Below are positions 1-5,541 of a stretch of 5,541 bases of DNA, piece after piece. How positions within the stretch are numbered: position 1 is the first letter of the stretch; each line of letters opens with the position of its first letter. The notes beneath the pieces were generated by a model, which was not told where the DNA came from, searched no databases, and worked only from the letters and a program-made list of their open reading frames with translations. Both the position numbers and the translations under genes were made by a program. The stretch is from Treponema sp. (GTDB lineage Bacteria; Spirochaetota; Spirochaetia; Treponematales; Treponemataceae). The stretch spans positions 1 to 5,541 of the forward strand of contig JAAZCS010000315.1 of assembly GCA_012513125.1 (NCBI GenBank), read 5' to 3'.

Positions 1-93
1 TATAATACTCTTCGAGTAACAACAGTAACAGAAGACGGTCTTCCTCCTTCTGTTTATAATCAGAAAGCAACAACTGCAAAGTCAGTTGCTTAA
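1..93 (+). CDS. C-terminal fragment of an unidentified protein (5' end outside window)
   Basis: Frame 1 is open from the window edge to a TAA stop at 91-93, giving 30 residues that end in KATTAKSVA. The other two plus frames stop within the first 20 bases, and the codon pattern is that of an ordinary coding tail, so this is probably the 3' end of a real gene. The fragment is hydrophilic and rich in Thr, Ser and Val. It is too short to name a family and I do not recognise it. A hairpin overlaps the stop: CAACTG (71-76) pairs with CAGTTG (83-88) around a 6-nt loop. It is followed by AAATAAATTT rather than a proper T-run, so it is at best a weak terminator. The reading frame is visible; that it belongs to a functional gene is inference. 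Confidence 0.5.
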   Translation, partial: YNTLRVTTVTEDGLPPSVYNQKATTAKSVA

Positions 94-148
94 ATAAATT
101 TGGGGTGTTTGAGGACTGTACTAATATTGACTATTCCATTCTCCTAAA

Positions 149-173
149 TGTCAGTTTATATATCAAACTGATA
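149..173. promoter_or_regulatory. Inverted repeat with possible promoter elements upstream of the racemase gene
   Basis: TCAGTTT (151-157) and AAACTGA (165-171) form a perfect 7-bp inverted repeat around ATATATC, extended by G-T and T-A pairs at 150/172 and 149/173. It lies about 115 bp upstream of the racemase start. Possible -10 boxes follow at 178-183 (TATACT) and 187-192 (TATAAA). The best -35-like hexamer, TTGACT at 127-132, is too far from both for a standard spacing. The repeat could be an operator for a dimeric regulator overlapping the promoter, or a chance palindrome in AT-rich DNA. The rest of 94-285 shows nothing else I can support. Confidence 0.3.
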
Positions 174-275
174 AATATATACTAAGTATAAATGAGATAT
201 CTTTATTAAACAAGAAAAAATAAAAAGGAATTGATTGAAGTTGAATGTGAAATCTAGTAAATTAATTGATATTTT

Positions 276-284
276 GGAGGTGAT
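276..284 (+). promoter_or_regulatory. Extended Shine-Dalgarno of the racemase gene, deciding the ATG at 286
   Basis: GGAGGTGAT is complementary over nine bases to the usual 3' end of bacterial 16S rRNA (ATCACCTCC). The GGAGG core ends 5 nt before the ATG at 286. This favours 286 over the in-frame TTG at 235, although an AAAAGGA at 223-229 also precedes that TTG. The family-typical N-terminus beginning at 286 settles the choice. Confidence 0.8.
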
Positions 285-285
285 T

Positions 286-981
286 ATGAAACACAGAATT
301 TTAGGTATTATTGGTGGAGTGGGACCAGCTTCAACTCTTGATTATTATACTGGATTTATTAATGGATATCGCTCAATAACAAAAGATAACAGTTATCCAG
401 AAGTAATAATTTATAGCATTGATATGACAAAAATGCTTTCATTCTTGGATGTAAAAGATTACAACGGTTTGGTTCAGTATTTAGTTGAATACGTTCAAAA
501 ATTGAAAAACGCCGGTGCAGAATTTGCCGCAATAGCTTCCAATACGCCTCACATTGTTTATGATGATTTAGTGAAAATTTCGCCGTTACCGTTGGTGAGC
601 ATAGTTGAATCAACTTGTTTGTATGCAAAAGAAAAGAATTATAAAAAAGTGTTGATTTTGGGCACAAAGTTCACAATGAAAAGTTCTTTGTACACGTCTG
701 CATTAGAAAAACATGGAATAGAAGCCGTAACACCAGATGAAGCCGGTATAGAAAAAGTTCATTCGTTGATTTTTCCAAAATTGGAAGAAGGAATTGTAGT
801 TCCAGAAGATAAAGTGCAAATGATAGCTTTGGCAAATAAAATCTGCGATGAACAAAAAATCGACGCCGTAGTACTAGGTTGCACAGAAATACCACTGATG
901 ATAAAAGACGACGACCTAAAATACCCAATCTTAAACACCACCGAAATCCACGTACAAGCCCTTCTAAAATGGAAAGCGTAA
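286..981 (+). CDS. Aspartate/glutamate racemase family protein (cofactor-independent)
   Basis: This 231-residue cytoplasmic protein belongs to the PLP-independent Asp/Glu racemase superfamily (RacX/YgeA type), whose members interconvert L- and D-amino acids using two facing catalytic residues. It opens with a glycine-rich loop, GIIGGVGPAS, at residues 7-16, typical of the family. The first catalytic motif reads ASNTPH (84-89), with Ser85 where most relatives have Cys; E. coli YgeA has Thr83 at this place. The second motif, GCTEI (198-202), keeps Cys199, and NTTEIH (217-222) supplies the usual late His. The length matches the family, with no signal peptide or membrane segment. The start at 286 is chosen for the strong Shine-Dalgarno and because the family begins right at this point; a TTG at 235 would add 17 atypical residues. 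The last ~45 codons use many more C-ending codons than the rest. The gene is monocistronic as seen here and converges on the ABC operon. The substrate is not predictable: Asp, Glu or another amino acid are all possible. Confidence 0.93.
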   Translation: MKHRILGIIGGVGPASTLDYYTGFINGYRSITKDNSYPEVIIYSIDMTKMLSFLDVKDYNGLVQYLVEYVQKLKNAGAEFAAIASNTPHIVYDDLVKISPLPLVSIVESTCLYAKEKNYKKVLILGTKFTMKSSLYTSALEKHGIEAVTPDEAGIEKVHSLIFPKLEEGIVVPEDKVQMIALANKICDEQKIDAVVLGCTEIPLMIKDDDLKYPILNTTEIHVQALLKWKA

Positions 982-1081
982 CAAGAAGATAGACCAATTT
1001 AATAGTTTAAGCCAACATGACTGTTGTCAAAATAAGAAAGTATTATTATTAGGTTGTAAGAAATGATTTATTATGCATAAA

Positions 1082-1159
1082 GGTGAAAAAATCATGACCA
1101 AAAGTTGCGTTGTTAGCAAAGCTAACACTAGCAACTTACTGGGCGTGAGTTTTTTCACC
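1082..1159. terminator. Long imperfect hairpin between convergent genes, probable bidirectional terminator
   Basis: The outer arms GGTGAAAAAA (1082-1091) and TTTTTTCACC (1150-1159) are perfectly complementary over 10 bp. Inside them TCA pairs with TGA after a one-base bulge and CC pairs with GG. The inner stem AAGTTGC (1102-1108) pairs with GCAACTT (1131-1137), and GTTAGC pairs with GCTAAC around an AAA loop. The A6 and T6 tracts on either side of the stem fit a terminator working in both directions, as expected between the racemase gene and the minus-strand ABC operon. The structure is longer than a normal intrinsic terminator, and its T-run is itself paired, so a dispersed palindromic repeat is the main alternative. 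The pairing is seen in the sequence; the termination role is inferred. Confidence 0.55.
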
Positions 1160-1164
1160 AATAT

Positions 1165-1176
1165 GAATACGTATTC
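1165..1176. repeat. 12-bp perfect palindrome followed by a T-run
   Basis: GAATACGTATTC is identical to its reverse complement and is followed on the plus strand by TTTTTTGTTTT. As RNA it could form only a 4-bp stem with an ACGT loop, so it is weak as a terminator on its own. It could add to termination of plus-strand transcripts or serve as a site for a dimeric DNA-binding protein. It may also be chance. Confidence 0.3.
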
Positions 1177-1185
1177 TTTTTTGTT

Positions 1186-1959
1186 TTACACGCCTAATGT
1201 TTGCATCGTCATGTTTATTTCTTCCATTTTTTGACTTGTTGTTTTTTTCTCATTTATCTTTGCAAACACTAGTTCTTTCACTATTTTGCCGTCCAGCATA
1301 AACTCTATCCGGCTTGCTTTAGCTGCAACTTTTGCATCGTGGGTTACTAATAGAATGGTGTGACCTTCGGTGTTGAGTTCTTCAAAAATATTCATGATTT
1401 CATCAGATGATTTTGAATTCAAAGCTCCGGTTAGTTCATCAGCAAAAAGTATCTCCGGATTGTTCATCAAAGCTCGGCAGATTCCGGCTCTTTGTAGTTG
1501 TCCACCGGAAACTTTTGTAATCTCCCTGTTTTTTAGTTCGGCAATACCAGTTTTTTCCATTAAAGATTTTGCTTTTTCCACAATTTCAGCTTTTTTGTTT
1601 TTATTCTTTTTTACAGAAAGCAAGATTATGTTATCAAGAATGTCCATGTTTTTTAATAAACTAGCTTGTTGAAAGATAAATCCAAACTTATCACGGCGGA
1701 TTTGAGTCAATTCGTTGTCATTCTTTTTTGTAAGATTTTTTTCTTGTAGATTGATTTCTCCAGAATCAGCTTTTTCCATTCCGCTTGCCGTGTACAGTAA
1801 AGTAGATTTGCCGGATCCAGAAGGCCCCATCACCGCGATAAAATCTCCTTTGTTTATACAAAGATTTATTCCGTGAAGAATTTCTGTTTTTCCAGATTTT
1901 TTCTTTTCATTTTCGTAATATGATTTATATAAATTCTTAATTTCTAAAATATTTTCCAT
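1186..1959 (-). CDS. ABC transporter ATP-binding protein, MacB/LolD class
   Basis: This 257-residue ATPase powers the FtsX-type permease encoded just upstream and acts at the cytoplasmic face of the inner membrane. All nucleotide-binding elements are visible: Walker A GPSGSGKST (45-53), Q-loop FQQ (96-98), signature VSGGQLQR (150-157), Walker B ILFADE (170-175) with catalytic Glu175, and the H-loop His207 in LLVTHD. The motif set and the ADExTGAL segment place it with the MacB/LolD/YtrE group, which work with FtsX permeases on export, lipoprotein release, peptide resistance or envelope signalling. Two positions differ from the usual ADEPTGALD: Leu176 replaces Pro and Asn181 replaces the D-loop Asp. 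About 35 residues after the NBD core (MLDGKIV) form a charged Lys/Glu-rich tail. I start it at 1959, where GGAG lies 6 nt upstream; longer in-frame starts at 1971 and 2013 lack family homology, and 2013 would overlap the permease gene. The gap to the permease is 13 bp. Confidence 0.95.
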   Translation of the reverse strand: MENILEIKNLYKSYYENEKKKSGKTEILHGINLCINKGDFIAVMGPSGSGKSTLLYTASGMEKADSGEINLQEKNLTKKNDNELTQIRRDKFGFIFQQASLLKNMDILDNIILLSVKKNKNKKAEIVEKAKSLMEKTGIAELKNREITKVSGGQLQRAGICRALMNNPEILFADELTGALNSKSSDEIMNIFEELNTEGHTILLVTHDAKVAAKASRIEFMLDGKIVKELVFAKINEKKTTSQKMEEINMTMQTLGV

Positions 1960-1965
1960 TTTCGT

Positions 1966-1969
1966 CTCC
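1966..1969 (-). promoter_or_regulatory. Shine-Dalgarno deciding the ATPase start at 1959
   Basis: On the minus strand GGAG stands 6 nt before the ATG at 1959-1957. This site overlaps the alternative ATG at 1971-1969 and so argues against that one. It sits just after the permease stop codon, which suggests continued translation along one mRNA. Confidence 0.65.
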
Positions 1970-1972
1970 ATT

Positions 1973-4273
1973 TTATTTAATATTCTTTTTGCTTGTGAAA
2001 TAACTTGCAACAACTACCGCCAGAATCAAACTTAACGGTAGAATAAAATAAACAACAAGAGGGTTTATCACAAAGTGAAAGTTCGCAATTCCTATGTTTG
2101 AAAGTGCAAGTCCGGCAATTAAAACACCAATCGTATTAGCTGCAATTGTTCCAATAATTATGCCAATCAATAAACCAAATACAATTCTTGAAACATATTG
2201 AATCAGCAAGTCTTTTTGTAAAAATCCCAGTGAGCGTAATGTCTTAATAGAAAAATCATCCTTGGAAATGAGCAGACGCAAAAACAAGGAAGTAATCAAA
2301 ATTGAGATAAACAGCGAAATTATAAAAGCGATTTTTGAAACAAGTGCAATTGATGATATTGTTGAACCAACAGTTTGCTTTATATAGCTTTCAATTTGGG
2401 TGAATTTTCCATAGTTGAAGTTATTGTCATATTCAATTTCTTTTTGCTGGATATTTGAATCGTATTGTATGCAAAAAACGAACCACATTACAGGAATTGA
2501 ATTATTATCATAAATCATTTTGGCTGTTTTCCCACCGTTTGTTACATCAGAATAAAGTCCGCAAACTACAAATTCAGCTGTTTCATCTTTTTGTTCATTG
2601 ATAATTAGTTCAATTTTTTCACCAACTTTCTTGCCAATTTCACTAGCGCACAAATAAGAAAGAGCAATATCATTCTCACTTTTTGGCTCATTTCCTTCTA
2701 TATAGATAATAGTATTTTGTGAATAATCGCCACTTTCAATTTTTAAGTTTTCTACAGAATTTGCAGTTTTCATTTTGTAAGAACGAGTTACAAACAAATT
2801 GCTACCTTTTACAGATTTGTCATTTTGAATCCATGTCTGCACATCGTCTGCTTTTTCAGCTAAGTCTGGAAGTTGCTGCAAATCAATTCTGACGTTGCAA
2901 TCGCTCAAACCCATGTAGTTTATAAATGAAGAATCGTTTATTGTTTGGTAAATATTTTGAGGAACAATCATTATAAAAACTGCTAGAAATAATACAAAGA
3001 ATAATGTGAGATATGTTCTCTTCTTTTTTAAGACATCCAGAATTGCAAGAAAAACATTTACCGGTAAAAATTTTGCTAAAGGAGAATTTGTTAAACTTAT
3101 TGATTTTGCAGATTCTTGTAATTCCAGATTTTTTCCATAACGGACAGCTTTTGAAGCAGAAATTGATTTTATCTTTTTTAAAACGTGCCTTACATAAAGC
3201 AAAACAAACCAAAAGAGTAAAACAGCTCCAAATATACTTAAAACTATAGATGAGGCAATATTGTCTTTATCACCAACGTACAAATTAATTTCATCAATCA
3301 AAAAAGCTTTGAACGGAAATGAAAGCAAAGTTCCAAACAAGCAGCCCAAAAAATCAATTGCCAAATATTTTCCCTGGTACAAAGAAGAAATCTCTTTATT
3401 TGTAAAACCAACAGCCTTCATAATTCCAATTTCTCTGTAATCGTCTTCAAGTGTTGCAAGCAAAGTGAAGCGGATGCACAAGAATGAAATTAAAACTAGA
3501 AGAATGCTTATTACTATAATTAGTACAATTAATATTCCGTCGGAAAGAGTGTTTATCAAATAAAAAAGTGAATAAGAGATTGCCGGTCCGTTGTTCTCCA
3601 AGTTTGACTGAATATAGGCGTTTTCAATTTTTCCAGAATCTTTTGAATCAAAACCTCTAAACTCAATAAGGTATTCCTCACTTCCAGAAGGTTTTAGATT
3701 TTCATAATCACCAATGTTGATTAAAAAGCGTTTTGAAGAAGCCATATCAGAATTCATTTGCGAATCCCGTAAAAAACCCTTCACCACAAAATCGTTGTTG
3801 CACACAGAAACTTTGTCACCTTTTACAAGTGAAAACTCGTTCCAATAACTTAGAGGAATATAAATCTCGTTTTCTTCTACATTTATAATGTTTCCGTCTT
3901 TATCAAGCAAAAAATCAAACAATTCGTTTTGAACGCAGAATCCGTTGTCCATCACAGAACTTGAAAGATTTTTTTCTCCAAAATAGATTTTGTTTCCGTC
4001 AATATTCAGCATTGAAGCAATTTGATATTCCTTAATTAAGTTTTCTTTCTTTGCGAAATCGTCAAGTCTCTGCAGGTTGATTTCTCCTGAATGCATTTGC
4101 ATGAAGTGCGGTGTTTGGGCTTTTCCCATGAGGGAATTCACGCTGGAAGATAAATCTGTAATCAAACTCAAGGCTGAAGAAAAAAGCAGTGTGGATGCAA
4201 AAATAAAGGATAAAAGCAGAACATTGGTGAATACGTTTTTCTTTAATGATGAAAAAACAATTTTAAAGAACAT
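1973..4273 (-). CDS. ABC transporter permease with two FtsX-type halves
   Basis: This 766-residue inner-membrane protein is the transmembrane part of the ABC system. I read eight hydrophobic segments, at about residues 15-38, 243-268, 302-325, 340-362, 421-440, 644-667, 696-720 and 737-758. They form two copies of a 1+3 plan, each with an extracytoplasmic domain of about 200 residues (40-242 and 441-643). Each half has the FtsX cytoplasmic coupling element after its second helix: DDYREIGIMKAVGF (277-290), and a more diverged copy, KDDFSIKTLRSLGF (671-684). The segment GFLRDSQMNSDM (166-177) in the first outer domain is also typical of the family. MacB has four helices and BceB ten with one large domain, so this is a fused LolC/LolE-like or YtrF-like type. 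Such permeases usually drive mechanical work on periplasmic or lipid-borne substrates; the substrate here is unknown. The start at 4273 has AGGA (4281-4284) 7 nt upstream, lying inside the last codons of the MFS gene and so suggesting translational coupling. Confidence 0.93.
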   Translation of the reverse strand: MFFKIVFSSLKKNVFTNVLLLSFIFASTLLFSSALSLITDLSSSVNSLMGKAQTPHFMQMHSGEINLQRLDDFAKKENLIKEYQIASMLNIDGNKIYFGEKNLSSSVMDNGFCVQNELFDFLLDKDGNIINVEENEIYIPLSYWNEFSLVKGDKVSVCNNDFVVKGFLRDSQMNSDMASSKRFLINIGDYENLKPSGSEEYLIEFRGFDSKDSGKIENAYIQSNLENNGPAISYSLFYLINTLSDGILIVLIIVISILLVLISFLCIRFTLLATLEDDYREIGIMKAVGFTNKEISSLYQGKYLAIDFLGCLFGTLLSFPFKAFLIDEINLYVGDKDNIASSIVLSIFGAVLLFWFVLLYVRHVLKKIKSISASKAVRYGKNLELQESAKSISLTNSPLAKFLPVNVFLAILDVLKKKRTYLTLFFVLFLAVFIMIVPQNIYQTINDSSFINYMGLSDCNVRIDLQQLPDLAEKADDVQTWIQNDKSVKGSNLFVTRSYKMKTANSVENLKIESGDYSQNTIIYIEGNEPKSENDIALSYLCASEIGKKVGEKIELIINEQKDETAEFVVCGLYSDVTNGGKTAKMIYDNNSIPVMWFVFCIQYDSNIQQKEIEYDNNFNYGKFTQIESYIKQTVGSTISSIALVSKIAFIISLFISILITSLFLRLLISKDDFSIKTLRSLGFLQKDLLIQYVSRIVFGLLIGIIIGTIAANTIGVLIAGLALSNIGIANFHFVINPLVVYFILPLSLILAVVVASYFTSKKNIK

Positions 4274-4276
4274 AGA

Positions 4277-5541
4277 TTATTCCTTTTTATCACTCGTCAA
4301 AACAACAGCGTCTTCAAGTTCTCTAACTTTTTTCTGTTTTGATAGAATTAAAGCCATAACAACAATCAAAATGCCGCAAATAGAAATTAAAAAGCCGCAA
4401 CCACGACCGTCTCCTGTTCCCCAAAAACGACCGACATTATCTGCCAAGAAACCGTTTTCGCTCAATCCCGGTGTAAAAATAAAATCTGCAAGAGGGCCGC
4501 CAATTGCGTAAGAAAAAACACAACCTAATTCAGAAATAATTGTAATCAATCCCCATGCACGTCCTTGCATTTCGTTATCAATATTTGAACGGATTAAACA
4601 TTCTATTGAAGTGTTTGCAAAAGGAAGTGTCGCAAAAAATAAAAATCCTGTAATTGTAATAAAAATCAAATTTGGGCGGGAACCATACAAGAACATGGCG
4701 ATTCCGTTAGCGGCCAAGGCAATCCACAACATGCGCACATAATTTCCCTTTATTTTTAGAGATCCGATTAAAATGCTGGAAACCAACATTCCGCAGGTGA
4801 TTATTGTTTCTAATGTTCCAAGTGCTGCTTCATTTGTAATTGCAAGAACCATTGGAATAGAAAGTGTTTGAATGAATCCCATAAAGAAATTGATTATTGA
4901 AGTGACAACTAATAAAATTAAGACGCCTTTTTTTGAAGATAAATATTTCCATCCATCAACCAAGTCCTTTATCATTCTTGTTTTCACTTCAGATTTTTTA
5001 GAAACGAGTCCTTTTCTAACGTAAGTTGTTGTAGAAACTGTTATAAAAAAAGTGCTGATATCAATGATTAACAAGAGTTTGATGTCGCTGATTGTAAGCA
5101 AAAATCCTGCAAGCAGAGGAGCAATCAAATATTTTGAAGAGTCGGCAATTTGAACCAAACCGCTTGCTTTTGCATATTGTTCTTTTGTTAAAAGGTCAGA
5201 AACTGTAGCTTTGTAAGCAGGCGCCATCAGTGACGAAAAAACTGAACTTATAAATACTCCAATGCAGATGACGGCGAGGTTGATTTGATTAATCAAGATA
5301 AAGACCAAGATTAAGACAATGCCAATTGCAGACAAGCTGTCACCAAGAATCATCAGTAGTCGTCTGTCGTAACGATCTGCAAGAACACCAGAAGGTGCGC
5401 TCAAAAGTAATGAAGGCAAAAATCCAAGCAATGTAACAAGCGTCATTGATATTGCGTTTCCTGTTAATTTGTAAACAAAAATACCAAGTCCAAAAGAAGT
5501 GAGCCCGCTGCCTATTGCAGAAATAAATTCTCCGCTCCATA
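4277..5541 (-). CDS. MFS exporter, EntS/macrolide-efflux (MFS_3) type, N-terminus outside window
   Basis: This is a major facilitator superfamily drug/siderophore-type exporter of the inner membrane, probably proton-driven. Although an internal ATG lies at 5446, the frame stays open to the window edge and adds 31 residues, WSGEFISAIG then SGLTSF and so on, the typical first helix of this family. The true start is therefore beyond 5541; 420 residues are visible and only about 10-15 should be missing. Motif A is clear between helices 2 and 3, GVLADRYDRR (visible residues 51-60). The second half has the family's QGRAWG element before a late helix, and DGRG (about 377-380) before the last helix. 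Hydrophobicity fits 12 helices, with a short Lys/Glu-rich tail. EntS-like and Mef-like proteins export enterobactin or macrolides; many relatives have no known substrate. It is the first visible gene of the operon and stops 3 bp before the permease start. Its promoter lies outside the window. Confidence 0.92.
   Translation of the reverse strand, partial: WSGEFISAIGSGLTSFGLGIFVYKLTGNAISMTLVTLLGFLPSLLLSAPSGVLADRYDRRLLMILGDSLSAIGIVLILVFILINQINLAVICIGVFISSVFSSLMAPAYKATVSDLLTKEQYAKASGLVQIADSSKYLIAPLLAGFLLTISDIKLLLIIDISTFFITVSTTTYVRKGLVSKKSEVKTRMIKDLVDGWKYLSSKKGVLILLVVTSIINFFMGFIQTLSIPMVLAITNEAALGTLETIITCGMLVSSILIGSLKIKGNYVRMLWIALAANGIAMFLYGSRPNLIFITITGFLFFATLPFANTSIECLIRSNIDNEMQGRAWGLITIISELGCVFSYAIGGPLADFIFTPGLSENGFLADNVGRFWGTGDGRGCGFLISICGILIVVMALILSKQKKVRELEDAVVLTSDKKE

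Noticed and set aside
235..285. Upstream in-frame TTG start (235) giving a 248-residue racemase
   Set aside because: The extra 17 residues precede the family-typical N-terminus, and the ATG at 286 has a nine-base Shine-Dalgarno match. A weak AAAAGGA before the TTG keeps the option just open.
671..997. Minus-strand open frame of 108 residues across the racemase gene
   Set aside because: It is antisense to a clear enzyme gene, and its Leu/Arg-rich translation is what an opposite-frame shadow gives.
1013..1026. Small hairpin CAACA/TGTTG just after the racemase stop as its terminator
   Set aside because: The stem is only 5 bp and is followed by TCAAAATAAG, not a T-run; the long hairpin at 1082-1159 is a better candidate.
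1082..1200. Integron attC-like site, suggested by GTTAGC/GCTAAC, GGGCGTG and CGCCTAAT blocks
   Set aside because: attC sites have RYYYAAC first and GTTRRRY last. Here GTT comes before AAC, the blocks do not fit the consensus, and no integrase or cassette array is visible.
1960..2013. Longer ATPase starting at 2013 and overlapping the permease gene
   Set aside because: The added residues lie over the permease C-terminus and lack ABC homology; the ATG at 1959 has a good GGAG.
4077..4511. 144-residue plus-strand open frame antisense to the permease/MFS junction
   Set aside because: It is a shadow of two well-supported minus-strand genes, has low-complexity Lys/Pro-rich content and no family likeness.
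5340..5540. Minus-strand open frame of 66 residues at the window edge
   Set aside because: It overlaps the MFS gene in another frame. The MFS frame there encodes the conserved first helices and motif A, so this is a shadow.

Overview
The window is low-GC bacterial chromosomal DNA, roughly one third G+C by eye. It has purine-rich Shine-Dalgarno sites (GGAGG, AAGGA, GGAG) and tightly packed genes. Codon use and protein style would fit a host-associated treponeme or a low-GC Firmicute. Nothing in the window decides between them, so the taxon is a weak inference.

Layout from left to right. Positions 1-93 hold the last 30 codons of an unrecognised plus-strand gene that begins outside the window. 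Positions 94-285 are an AT-rich intergenic region with a short inverted repeat and possible promoter elements. Positions 286-981 (+) encode a complete 231-residue aspartate/glutamate racemase-family protein, with an unusually long Shine-Dalgarno match. Positions 982-1185 separate two convergent genes and contain a striking imperfect hairpin (1082-1159), probably a bidirectional terminator or a dispersed palindromic element, followed by a 12-bp palindrome. From 5541 down to 1186 the minus strand carries three tightly spaced genes, in transcription order: an MFS exporter whose start lies outside the window, a 766-residue ABC permease with two FtsX-type halves, and a 257-residue MacB/LolD-class ABC ATPase.

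The ATPase and the permease should form one ABC complex, because a permease with two FtsX halves can serve as the whole membrane part on a homodimer of the ATPase. The MFS gene is 3 bp upstream of the permease and is probably co-transcribed. The operon therefore encodes two different classes of export or membrane-remodelling machine. No adaptor protein (MacA-like), two-component system or biosynthetic gene is visible, so the substrate is unknown.

I see no CRISPR array, tRNA, rRNA, insertion sequence or riboswitch that I can support, and no clearly new system. The points most worth following up are the Ser-for-Cys/Thr change at one catalytic position of the racemase, the long intergenic hairpin, the altered codon use at the 3' end of the racemase gene, and the MFS plus ABC gene arrangement.
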